Made by a program: the position numbers and the translations under genes
Source: Streptomyces curacoi
GTDB lineage: Bacteria; Actinomycetota; Actinomycetes; Streptomycetales; Streptomycetaceae
Direction: 5' to 3'
Assembly: GCF_001513975.1 (NCBI RefSeq)
Contig: NZ_KQ947997.1
Coordinates: forward strand, 62,001 to 126,000
Length of the DNA: 64,000 nucleotides
Notes under the pieces: model-generated
Told to the model about the DNA's origin: nothing
Databases searched by the model: none
The model's input: the letters and a program-made list of their open reading frames with translations, nothing else
Shown: one piece after another, positions 57,212 through 64,000 of the stretch
Position numbering within the stretch: position 1 is the stretch's first letter
Layout: the number at the start of each line of letters is the position of its first letter

Positions 57212-57970
57212 ATGACCACCAAGGCCCAGAAGAGCGACGACGGCAAAGTACACGGCCGGTTTCTGCTGAAGCTGTCCGGCGAGGCCTTCTCCGGCGGCGG
57301 GGGTCTCGGAGTCGACCCGGACGTGGTGCACAAGATCGCCCGCGAGATCGCCGCCGTCGTACGCGACGGGGCGCAGATTGCGGTCGTCATCGGCGGTGGC
57401 AACTTCTTCCGCGGCGCCGAACTGCAGGTGCGCGGCATGGACCGGGCCCGCTCCGACTACATGGGAATGCTCGGCACCGTGATGAACTGCCTCGCCCTCC
57501 AGGACTTCCTGGAGAAGGAGGGCATCGACAGCCGGGTCCAGACCGCCATCACCATGGGCCAGGTCGCCGAGCCGTACATCCCGCTGCGCGCCGTACGGCA
57601 CCTGGAGAAGGGCCGCGTGGTCATCTTCGGCGCCGGTATGGGCATGCCGTACTTCTCCACCGACACCACCGCTGCCCAGCGGGCCCTGGAGATCGACGCC
57701 GAGGCGCTGCTGATGGGCAAGAACGGCGTGGACGGGGTCTACGACTCCGACCCGAAGACCAACCCGGACGCCGTCAAGTTCGACTCCCTCGGCTACGGCG
57801 AGGTCATCACCCGCGACCTCAAGGTCGCCGACGCCACGGCGATCACCCTGTGCCGCGACAACAAGCTCCCGATCCTCGTCTTCGAGCTGCTGGCCGAGGG
57901 CAATATCGCGCGCGCCGTCAAGGGTGAGAAGATCGGCACGCTTGTGGGTGATCAGGGCAGCCAGGGCTGA
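57212..57970 (+). CDS. pyrH: UMP kinase
   Basis: A 252-residue hexameric UMP kinase of the amino acid kinase family. L-K-L-S-G-E-A-F, V-I-G-G-G-N-F-F-R-G, D-Y-M-G-M-L-G-T-V-M-N and the nucleotide loop G-T-G-x-like F-G-A-G-M-G-M-P-Y-F-S-T-D are present. The ATG at 57212 gives the usual MTTKAQKSDD start. Confidence 0.96.
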   Translation: MTTKAQKSDDGKVHGRFLLKLSGEAFSGGGGLGVDPDVVHKIAREIAAVVRDGAQIAVVIGGGNFFRGAELQVRGMDRARSDYMGMLGTVMNCLALQDFLEKEGIDSRVQTAITMGQVAEPYIPLRAVRHLEKGRVVIFGAGMGMPYFSTDTTAAQRALEIDAEALLMGKNGVDGVYDSDPKTNPDAVKFDSLGYGEVITRDLKVADATAITLCRDNKLPILVFELLAEGNIARAVKGEKIGTLVGDQGSQG

Positions 57971-57985
57971 CGCCCCGACAGTAAA

Positions 57986-58006
57986 CCCGTCCGGGGGACG
58001 GACGGG
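57986..58006 (+). terminator. pyrH-frr intergenic hairpin
   Basis: CCCGTCCG (57986-57993) and CGGACGGG (57999-58006) form a perfect 8-bp stem with a 5-nt loop, 16 bp after pyrH. No U-tract. Confidence 0.6.
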
Positions 58007-58138
58007 ACGGACCCTGACCGGGGGATGGACAATGTCCTGCCGGTCGGGAACCGTGCAGGAAGAAGACGCGACGCAGCCGGCCGCCGCCCCATCAAGGAAC
58101 CGCAGCCGGGCCTTACTCAAGACACGCAGGAGCAAGTG

Positions 58139-58696
58139 GTGATCGAAGAGACCCTCCTCGAGGCCGAGGAGAAGATGGAGAAGGCCGTCGTGGTCGCCAA
58201 GGAGGACTTCGCCGCGATCCGCACCGGCCGTGCGCACCCGGCGATGTTCAACAAGATCGTGGCCGACTACTACGGCGCGCCGACGCCGATCAACCAGCTG
58301 GCTTCGTTCTCCGTGCCGGAGCCGCGCATGGCGGTCGTGACCCCGTTCGACAAGAGCGCGCTGCGCAACATCGAGCAGGCGATCCGCGACTCCGACCTCG
58401 GCGTCAACCCGAGCAACGACGGCAACATCATCCGGGTGGTGTTCCCCGAGCTCACCGAGGAGCGCCGCCGCGAGTACATCAAGGTCGCCAAGGGCAAGGG
58501 CGAGGACGCCAAGGTGTCCATCCGCTCCGTCCGCCGCAAGGCCAAGGACGCCATCGACAAGCTGATCAAGGACGGCGAGATCGGCGAGGACGAGGGCCGC
58601 CGTGCGGAGAAGGAGCTCGACGACACCACGCACAAGTACGTGGCTCAGGTGGACGAGCTCCTCAAGCACAAGGAAGCGGAGCTCCTCGAGGTCTGA
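58139..58696 (+). CDS. frr: ribosome recycling factor
   Basis: A 185-residue RRF that with EF-G splits post-termination ribosomes. E-A-E-E-K-M-E-K-A-V near the start, the R-T-G-R-A-H-P-A-M-F core and R-R-x-A-K-D-A-I-D-K-L motif are present. GTG 58139 is chosen (GTG GTG ATC context) because it gives the standard IEETLLEAEE start, preceded by AGGAG. The TGA overlaps the cdsA ATG. Confidence 0.96.
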   Translation: MIEETLLEAEEKMEKAVVVAKEDFAAIRTGRAHPAMFNKIVADYYGAPTPINQLASFSVPEPRMAVVTPFDKSALRNIEQAIRDSDLGVNPSNDGNIIRVVFPELTEERRREYIKVAKGKGEDAKVSIRSVRRKAKDAIDKLIKDGEIGEDEGRRAEKELDDTTHKYVAQVDELLKHKEAELLEV

Positions 58697-59853
58697 TGAA
58701 CGACTCTTCCTGGGGCGCGCCGCCCGCAGCCGGGCAGGCCGGGTACTGGGGGCCCACCGAGCGTGGACCTGTCCAGGGGGCCGCCCCGGCGGGTCCCGCG
58801 TACGATGCGCCTGAGGCGCAGCAGACTCGCCCCATGCCCATCGTGCCCGACGTACCCGCGTATGGCGGAGACCAGGATGACGACCGGGGGGCCGCTCGGC
58901 TGAGCGGCCCCTTGTTCCGCCGTCAGCCGCCGCACACGCGGTCTCACGACACGCCGCAGGCGCGGCCCTCCGAGGCGGCGCCGCAGAATCCGGAGCCCAT
59001 GCCCGACGCCCCGCAGCCGGCGCCCCAGCCGCAGAAGAAGAGCGCGGGGCGCGACCTGAGCGCGGCCATAGGGGTCGGCGTCGGGCTGGGCGTGGTGATC
59101 GTCGCGTCGCTGTTCATCGTCAAGGCCCTGTTCGTCGGTGTGATCGCCGTCGCCGTCGTCGTGGGCCTGTGGGAGCTGACCAAGCGGCTGGAGGAGCGCA
59201 AGGGCGTCAAGGCACCCGTCGTCCCGCTCGCACTCGGCGGTGCGGCGATGGTCGTCGCCGGCTATGTCCGGGGTGCCGAGGGCGCCTGGGTGTCGATGGC
59301 GCTGACGGCGCTGGCCGTACTGGTCTGGCGGATGACGGAGCCGCCGGAGGGCTATCTCAAGGACGTCACCGCGGGTGTCTTCGCGGCCTTCTACGTGCCG
59401 TTCCTGGCGACGTTCGTGGCGATGATGCTCACCGCCGACGACGGGCCCTGGCGCGTTCTGACCTTCCTGCTGCTGACGGTGGTGAGCGACACCGGCGCGT
59501 ACGCCATCGGCTGGCGCTTCGGCAAGCACAAGCTCGCCCCGCGCATCAGCCCCGGCAAGACCCGCGAGGGCCTGCTCGGCGCGGTGAGCTTCGCGATGGT
59601 GGCGGGCGCGCTGTGCATGCAGTTCCTGATCGATGACGGGATCTGGTGGCAGGGCCTGCTGCTGGGCCTCGCGGTCGCGGCGAGTGCGACGCTCGGCGAC
59701 CTCGGCGAGTCGATGATCAAGCGGGACCTGGGCATCAAGGACATGGGCACGCTGCTGCCCGGCCATGGCGGCATCATGGACCGGCTCGACTCGCTGCTGC
59801 CCACGGCGCCGGTGGTGTGGCTGCTGTTGGTGCTGTTCGTGGGGTCGGGCTGA
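58696..59853 (+). CDS. cdsA: phosphatidate cytidylyltransferase
   Basis: A 385-residue membrane enzyme making CDP-diacylglycerol. About eight membrane segments occupy the C-terminal 265 residues, and the signature S-(x)-K-R-D-x-x-x-K-D-x(2)-x-x-x-P-G-H-G-G-x-x-D-R-x-D is present as S-M-I-K-R-D-L-G-I-K-D near 335, then P-G-H-G-G-I-M-D-R. The first ~115 residues are a Pro/Gln-rich cytoplasmic extension, typical of Streptomyces and without known function. The ATG overlaps the frr stop (TGATG). Confidence 0.94.
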   Translation: MNDSSWGAPPAAGQAGYWGPTERGPVQGAAPAGPAYDAPEAQQTRPMPIVPDVPAYGGDQDDDRGAARLSGPLFRRQPPHTRSHDTPQARPSEAAPQNPEPMPDAPQPAPQPQKKSAGRDLSAAIGVGVGLGVVIVASLFIVKALFVGVIAVAVVVGLWELTKRLEERKGVKAPVVPLALGGAAMVVAGYVRGAEGAWVSMALTALAVLVWRMTEPPEGYLKDVTAGVFAAFYVPFLATFVAMMLTADDGPWRVLTFLLLTVVSDTGAYAIGWRFGKHKLAPRISPGKTREGLLGAVSFAMVAGALCMQFLIDDGIWWQGLLLGLAVAASATLGDLGESMIKRDLGIKDMGTLLPGHGGIMDRLDSLLPTAPVVWLLLVLFVGSG

Positions 59854-59864
59854 CGGGTCCACAA

Positions 59865-59938
59865 GCATCTCGGAACGCATCTGGGAAAGCGTCTGGGAAA
59901 GCGTCTGGGAGCCCCCGCTCGTGCCGAGCGGGGGCTCC
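59865..59938 (+). repeat. 12-bp tandem repeat and terminator after cdsA
   Basis: Four 12-bp units (GCATCTCGGAAC, GCATCTGGGAAA, GCGTCTGGGAAA, GCGTCTGGGAGC) run from 59865 to 59912. The last leads directly into a perfect 14-bp hairpin (59908-59921 with 59925-59938) with a TGC loop, the likely cdsA terminator. Confidence 0.85.
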
Positions 59939-60022
59939 TCGGCTTGCTGCGCGATGGTGTGCCGGGTCGTCTGGTGGGACGATTCCCGTGTACGCCCGCA
60001 AGGCACCTCAAAGGGGGTCTCC

Positions 60023-60472
60023 ATGACCACCATCCGAGAAGTCATCGACATCGACCGGACCCCGGACGAGGTCTACGCGTATGTCACCGACCCCTCCCAC
60101 CTGCCGGAATGGCAGCTGAGCGCCGTCTCCGCGGATCTGCTCGACGAGGGGCCCGCACACCCCGGCTCCCGGGTCCGGGTCACCCGGCGCATCGGCAACC
60201 GCGAGATTCCGATGACCGTGGAGTTCACCGAGCTCGACCCGCCGCGCAGCTGGGAGCTGCACGGCATCGAGGGCCCCGTCAGGCCGCGGGCCCACGGGGA
60301 GATCGAGCCGCTCGACGACGGGCGGCGTTCCCGGGTGACGATCGAGCTCGACTTCGAAGGGCACGGGTTCGGCAGGGTCCTGGTGCCCCTCGTCGTGCGC
60401 CCGCAGGTCCGCAAGGAGCTGCCGCGCGACGAGCAACTCCTCAAGGACAGGCTGGAGCGCACCACCGACTGA
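60023..60472 (+). CDS. SRPBCC (START-like) domain protein
   Basis: A 149-residue polyketide-cyclase/START-like fold protein (helix-grip), with V-I-D-I-D-R-T-P-D-E-V-Y-A-Y-V-T-D and W-E-L-H-G-I-E-G patterns. These bind hydrophobic ligands; the ligand is unknown. ATG 60023 follows AAAGGGGG. Confidence 0.85.
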   Translation: MTTIREVIDIDRTPDEVYAYVTDPSHLPEWQLSAVSADLLDEGPAHPGSRVRVTRRIGNREIPMTVEFTELDPPRSWELHGIEGPVRPRAHGEIEPLDDGRRSRVTIELDFEGHGFGRVLVPLVVRPQVRKELPRDEQLLKDRLERTTD

Positions 60473-60566
60473 CGATCCTGGGACCACTCCTCGCGGCCGA
60501 TGCCCGCGAGGAGTGGGGCCGGGCGTCCCCGGGCCGTCCGGCGTCGTGCCGGGCGGGACGAGCGCG

Positions 60567-60812
60567 TTACTGCTGGCCGGGTCCCATCAGGCTGCCCACC
60601 AGCTTTGTCAGGGCCGACTCCGGGACGGTTGCGTCCGGTCCGTTGCTGGCGTGCTTCCAGCTCGGGCTCGGCGAGCCTGTGAAACCTGACCCCTTGGTGT
60701 CGTTGACACCCTGGAAGATGCCGAAGTCGAGAGGGCCGTCGTCTGCTGAGGCGGGGAGGGCGGCGGTGAGGAGAGCCGCACCGGTGAGGGCGGCAACAGC
60801 GATGATCTTCAT
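60567..60812 (-). CDS. small secreted protein, paralogue A
   Basis: An 81-residue preprotein. MKIIAVAALTGAALLTAALPASA is a clear Sec signal cleaved after A-S-A, leaving about 58 residues rich in Gly, Ser, Pro and Asp with no cysteine. The signal is almost identical to that of the neighbour at 61005-61226, so the pair arose by duplication. No function is recognised. Confidence 0.75.
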   Translation of the reverse strand: MKIIAVAALTGAALLTAALPASADDGPLDFGIFQGVNDTKGSGFTGSPSPSWKHASNGPDATVPESALTKLVGSLMGPGQQ

Positions 60813-61004
60813 GCCTGACTCAACGAGGAGACCGCCTTCAGGATGTCCTGCTCTGCCCTTTTATGAACCGATGCTGACGAGGGCGTCGATGTGTAGCTGG
60901 TCTTAGGCGGGATCGGGCCGGCAGTCGTTCCAGCGACCGACTCCGCGCCGGCGGGGACGCGACGGTCCCCGCCTCTGCTCGGGCTGCGAGTCGCTCGGGT
61001 GGCG

Positions 61005-61226
61005 CTAGAGCAGCTGGTCCATGATGCGCGGAAGGATTCCCTGCGGGAGATCGGTGTCCGGAGCCTCTTCCGTCATTGTGGGCAGGCTGGGCTTGGAGGC
61101 GGCGGCAGGGGCGGGCGTCTTCTGGCCCGTCCGGGGAACCCCGTGGTCCCCGTCTGCCGAGGCTGGGACGGCGGCGGCCAGGATGAGAGTCGCGGCGACA
61201 AGCGCGGCGGGAGCGATGATCTTCAT
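61005..61226 (-). CDS. small secreted protein, paralogue B
   Basis: A 73-residue preprotein with signal MKIIAPAALVAATLILAAAVPASA and a ~49-residue mature part (P-R-T-G-Q-K-T-P-A-P-A-A-A). AAGGGGG precedes the ATG. It shares the signal-peptide block with paralogue A, but the mature parts are little alike. Confidence 0.75.
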   Translation of the reverse strand: MKIIAPAALVAATLILAAAVPASADGDHGVPRTGQKTPAPAAASKPSLPTMTEEAPDTDLPQGILPRIMDQLL

Positions 61227-61403
61227 GACCCCCTTAACGACGCCTCCGGCGTCAGGGTGCGCCGAGCTGCGGCGATGGTGGGACGGGAACCAGTACCGGC
61301 ACCCGCGTGGGCCGCGTGATGACGACCGGCACGGCGATGGGTGACCACCGGGCAGGGCTCAGCGCCCGGGTCACCCGAATGGATCTGCGACACTGGTTGG
61401 GCC

Positions 61404-62510
61404 ATGCCTAAGCCCGGAGAACTCACTTTCGTCGCCCCGCGCGGAGCCAAGAAGCCGCCGCGGCACCTTGCCGACCTCACGCCCGGCGAGCGCAAGGACG
61501 CCGTCGCCGCGATCGGTGAGAAGCCGTTTCGCGCCAAGCAGCTCTCGCAGCACTACTTCGCGCGGTACGCGCACGACCCGGAGGAGTGGACCGAGATCCC
61601 CGCCGGGGCGCGTGCCAAGCTGCGGGAGGAGCTCTTCCCCGAGCTCATGACCGTCGTACGGCATCTGTCGACCGACCAGGGCACCACGCGCAAGACGCTG
61701 TGGCGGCTGTTCGACGGGACGCTCGTCGAGTCGGTGCTGATGCGGTACCCGGATCGGGTGACCATGTGCATCAGCTCGCAGGCGGGGTGCGGGATGAACT
61801 GCCCGTTCTGTGCCACGGGGCAGGCCGGGCTGGACCGGAATCTGTCCACCGCCGAGATCGTCCACCAGATCGTGGACGGGATGCGCGCCCTGCGGGACGG
61901 GGAAGTGCCCGGTGGGCCCGCCCGGCTCTCCAACATCGTCTTCATGGGCATGGGCGAACCCCTCGCCAACTACAACCGGGTCGTGGGGGCCGTCCGGCGG
62001 CTCACCGATCCCGAGCCCGACGGGCTGGGGCTGTCCCAGCGGGGCATCACCGTCTCGACGGTCGGGCTCGTCCCGGCCATCCACCGGTTCGCCGACGAGG
62101 GCTTCAAGTGCCGGCTCGCCATCTCGCTGCACGCGCCCGACGACGAGCTGCGCGACACCCTCGTCCCCGTCAACACGCGCTGGAAGGTGCGCGAGGTGCT
62201 CGACGCCGGGTTCGAGTACGCCGCGAAGTCCGGGCGCCGGCTGTCCATCGAGTACGCGCTGATCCGGGACATCAACGACCAGGCCTGGCGAGGTGACCGC
62301 CTCGGGCGGCTGCTCAAGGGCAGGCCCGTGCATGTGAACCTGATTCCGCTGAACCCGACGCCCGGGTCCAAGTGGACCGCCTCCCGGCCCGAGGACGAGA
62401 AGGCCTTCGTCGAGGCCATCGCCGCCCATGGTGTGCCGGTGACGATCCGGGACACCCGTGGTCAGGAGATCGACGGGGCCTGCGGTCAGCTCGCGGCCAC
62501 CGAGCGGTAA
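61404..62510 (+). CDS. rlmN: dual-specificity rRNA/tRNA adenine-C2 methyltransferase
   Basis: A 368-residue radical-SAM enzyme making m2A2503 in 23S rRNA and m2A37 in some tRNAs. The cluster motif is C129-G-M-N-C133-P-F-C136; G-M-G-E-P-L-A-N-Y, the N-terminal KOW-like domain and the C-terminal methyl-carrying cysteine (in G-A-C-G-Q-L) are present. ATG 61404 gives the usual MPKPGEL start; an upstream frame is not conserved. Confidence 0.95.
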   Translation: MPKPGELTFVAPRGAKKPPRHLADLTPGERKDAVAAIGEKPFRAKQLSQHYFARYAHDPEEWTEIPAGARAKLREELFPELMTVVRHLSTDQGTTRKTLWRLFDGTLVESVLMRYPDRVTMCISSQAGCGMNCPFCATGQAGLDRNLSTAEIVHQIVDGMRALRDGEVPGGPARLSNIVFMGMGEPLANYNRVVGAVRRLTDPEPDGLGLSQRGITVSTVGLVPAIHRFADEGFKCRLAISLHAPDDELRDTLVPVNTRWKVREVLDAGFEYAAKSGRRLSIEYALIRDINDQAWRGDRLGRLLKGRPVHVNLIPLNPTPGSKWTASRPEDEKAFVEAIAAHGVPVTIRDTRGQEIDGACGQLAATER

Positions 62511-62545
62511 TCTGAGCCCGTACACCCGTACGCACATCTGCATAT

Positions 62546-62640
62546 TCCGACAGGGGAGCGCCACAGCGCTGAGAGTGCGGCAACCGGGCCGCAGACCCTC
62601 TGAACCTCGCCCAGGTCATTCTGGGTAGGAAGTTCGGTCA
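62546..62640 (+). promoter_or_regulatory. TPP (THI-element) riboswitch
   Basis: The conserved thi-box parts are in order: ACAGGGGAGCG near 62550, GCTGAGAGTGCGG near 62568, GACCCTCTGAACCT near 62593, and a final TGGGTAGGAAGTTCGG segment. This is the standard TPP aptamer, upstream of the thiamine transporter genes. Confidence 0.93.
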
Positions 62641-62656
62641 TCACTCAAGCTGTTGC

Positions 62657-62693
62657 GCCCTGCCCAGGAGCCGAAAGGGTTCCTGGGCAGGGC
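62657..62693 (+). terminator. riboswitch expression-platform terminator
   Basis: GCCCTGCCCAGGA (62657-62669) and TCCTGGGCAGGGC (62681-62693) are a perfect 13-bp stem with an 11-nt loop, followed by a pyrimidine-rich CGCGTCTCTTCC. It lies between the aptamer and thiB, so TPP binding is likely to act on termination. Confidence 0.82.
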
Positions 62694-62728
62694 CGCGTCT
62701 CTTCCTGGTCCATCCCAGGAGGAATTTC

Positions 62729-63814
62729 GTGAGCACCACCAAGAAGTTCGCGGCCGTGGCCGTCGGGCTCGGCCTCGTCACGCTGTCCGCGTGCGGTTCG
62801 TCCGACTCGGGCAGCGACACCGCCGGGTCCAAGAGCAAGGACGTCACGCTCGTCAGCCACGACTCGTGGGCCGTTTCGAAGAGCGTCCTGGCCGCCTTCG
62901 AGAAGCAGTCCGGATACAAGGTCAGGGTCCTGGAGGACGGCGACGCCGGGCAGGCCGTCAACAAGGCCATCCTGACCAAGGACAACCCGCAGGGCGACGT
63001 CTTCTTCGGCGTCGACAACACCCTGCTCTCGCGGGCGCTCGACAACGACCTGTTCCAGTCGTACGAGCCGAAGGGCGCCGGCACCATCAAGCCCGAGTAC
63101 CTCGCCGGCCAGGACGAGCACCGGGTCACGCCGATCGACACCGGCGACATCTGCGTCAACTACGACAAGGCGTACTTCAGCGAGCACAAGCTGACCCCGC
63201 CGGCCTCCTTCGACGACCTGGTCAAGCCGAAGTACAAGAACCTCCTCGTCACCGAGAACGCCTCCACCTCCTCGCCCGGCCTCGGCTTCCTGCTCGGCAC
63301 CGCCGCCCAGTACGGCGACGACGGCTGGCAGGACTACTGGAAGAAGCTGAAGGCCAACGGCGTGAAGGTCGTCGACGGCTGGGAGCAGGCCTACAACGAG
63401 GAGTTCTCCGGCTCCGCCGGCGGCAAGAAGGCCAAGGCCGACCGGCCGCTCGTCGTGTCGTACGCCTCCTCGCCGCCCGCCGAGGTGATCTACGGCGACC
63501 CGAAGCCGACCACCGCGCCCACCGGCGTCGCGACCGGCACCTGCTTCCGCCAGGTCGAGTACGCGGGCCTGCTGAGCAACGCCAAGAACGCCGAGGGCGG
63601 CAAGGCGCTGATCGACTTCCTGCTGACGAAGACGTTCCAGGAGGACATGCCGCTCAACATGTTCGTCTACCCGGTGGTCGAGGGCGCCCAGGTGCCCGAC
63701 GAGTTCACCGAGTACGGCCCGCAGGCCGAGGATCCCGAGACCATGGACCCGGCGAAGATCGCCGACAACCGTGACGACTGGGTCAAGTCGTGGACCTCGC
63801 TGGTACTGAAGTAG
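62729..63814 (+). CDS. thiB: thiamine ABC transporter substrate-binding lipoprotein
   Basis: A 361-residue lipoprotein. The signal ends in L-S-A-C at about 19-22 (lipobox), then a Ser/Asp-rich linker and a thiamine-binding-protein fold (V-L-E-D-G-D-A-G-Q, then F-F-G-V-D-N-T-L-L). The TPP riboswitch upstream supports the thiamine assignment. CCAGGAGGAATTTC precedes the GTG. Its 3' end overlaps the permease start by 25 bp. Confidence 0.92.
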   Translation: MSTTKKFAAVAVGLGLVTLSACGSSDSGSDTAGSKSKDVTLVSHDSWAVSKSVLAAFEKQSGYKVRVLEDGDAGQAVNKAILTKDNPQGDVFFGVDNTLLSRALDNDLFQSYEPKGAGTIKPEYLAGQDEHRVTPIDTGDICVNYDKAYFSEHKLTPPASFDDLVKPKYKNLLVTENASTSSPGLGFLLGTAAQYGDDGWQDYWKKLKANGVKVVDGWEQAYNEEFSGSAGGKKAKADRPLVVSYASSPPAEVIYGDPKPTTAPTGVATGTCFRQVEYAGLLSNAKNAEGGKALIDFLLTKTFQEDMPLNMFVYPVVEGAQVPDEFTEYGPQAEDPETMDPAKIADNRDDWVKSWTSLVLK

Positions 63815-64000
63815 TCCCCCGCAAGGGACGCGCGCGGAGCGCGGCGGTGCGGCTCGGCCTCATCGCCGTGCCCGTCGCTTTCTTCGCGGTCTTCTTCGCC
63901 TACCCCGTCGCCGCGATCGTCGCGCGCGGTCTGAAGGCCGACGGGGTGTGGCAGTTCGGCCGGCTCCGGGATGTGCTCGGGCAGTCCGACATCCAGCACG
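63790..64000 (+). CDS. thiP: thiamine ABC transporter permease, 5' portion (cut by window end)
   Basis: GTG 63790 opens a frame that overlaps the end of thiB (by 25 bp) and runs off the window. About 70 residues are visible: a basic N-terminus (R-K-G-R-A-R-S) and a first membrane segment (V-R-L-G-L-I-A-V-P-V-A-F-F-A-V-F-F-A-Y-P), as in the N-terminus of ThiP-type permeases. The assignment rests on operon position and riboswitch context. Confidence 0.75.
   Translation, partial: MDLAGTEVVPRKGRARSAAVRLGLIAVPVAFFAVFFAYPVAAIVARGLKADGVWQFGRLRDVLGQSDIQH

Overview
The window is a contiguous piece of a Streptomyces chromosome, in the conserved core. Coding sequence has very high G+C with GC-rich third positions, GTG starts are common, and the gene set is diagnostic: the sporulation sigma factor gene whiG, the differentiation regulator nsdA, absB-type RNase III (rnc), the glucose permease glcP, four adjacent type I signal peptidase genes (sipW/X/Y/Z), and an amtB-glnK-glnD operon. 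From memory the order closely follows S. coelicolor SCO5565-SCO5657, with some blocks absent and a few added. Species cannot be settled from the sequence alone.

Layout. 1-5122: the tail of a DAK2/FakA-like gene, then a reverse-strand pair encoding an HSP90-family ATPase and a giant TPR protein, which looks inserted before recG. 5315-11655: recG, rsmD, coaD, a coiled-coil protein with a Tyr/Gln-rich tail, then DUF177-rpmF-rnc. 11743-14682: a two-gene accessory cassette between rnc and mutM. It encodes a small effector-like protein and a STAND-type ATPase with helical repeats, and the two proteins carry matching RHIM-like motifs with (I/V)Q(I)G cores. This is the best candidate here for a poorly described system, an amyloid-signalling immune or cell-death pair. 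14739-18319: mutM, an HxlR repressor diverging from a flavodoxin-type oxidoreductase over a perfect palindrome, a CAP-domain protein and acylphosphatase. 18320-26895: a small coiled-coil protein, smc (with a copy of a dispersed repeat in frame near its hinge), glcP, an F420/flavin monooxygenase-like gene and ftsY. 27009-37880: a prim-pol-like gene, nsdA, amtB-glnK-glnD with a clear GlnR operator, ffh and an ftsH paralogue. 38002-41359: a methyltransferase, an archaeal/eukaryotic-type prolyl-tRNA synthetase and a zincin-like protein. 41711-52248: rpsP-khpA-rimM-trmD-rplS, sipWXYZ, a Nudix gene, DUF2469, yraN, a comM-like gene and dprA. 52542-60472: whiG, a TetR gene, an M23-like gene, rpsB-tsf, pyrH, frr, cdsA and an SRPBCC gene. 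60567-64000: two small secreted paralogues, rlmN, and a TPP riboswitch in front of a thiamine ABC transporter operon that runs off the end.

Functional themes. The SRP pathway (ffh, ftsY) sits with envelope functions (four signal peptidases, ftsH, cdsA). Translation genes are concentrated at 41.7-44.4 kb and 55-58.7 kb. Nitrogen sensing (GlnR box, AmtB, GlnK, GlnD) forms one unit. Recurrent structural themes are short tandem repeats that begin at or span stop codons (24.5, 31.6, 38.0, 43.0, 55.9 and 59.9 kb), -10 hexamers 6-9 nt before start codons without a Shine-Dalgarno (probable leaderless mRNAs), and two DnaA-box pairs with identical 18-bp spacing. No insertion sequence, integrase, CRISPR array, rRNA or convincing tRNA was found.
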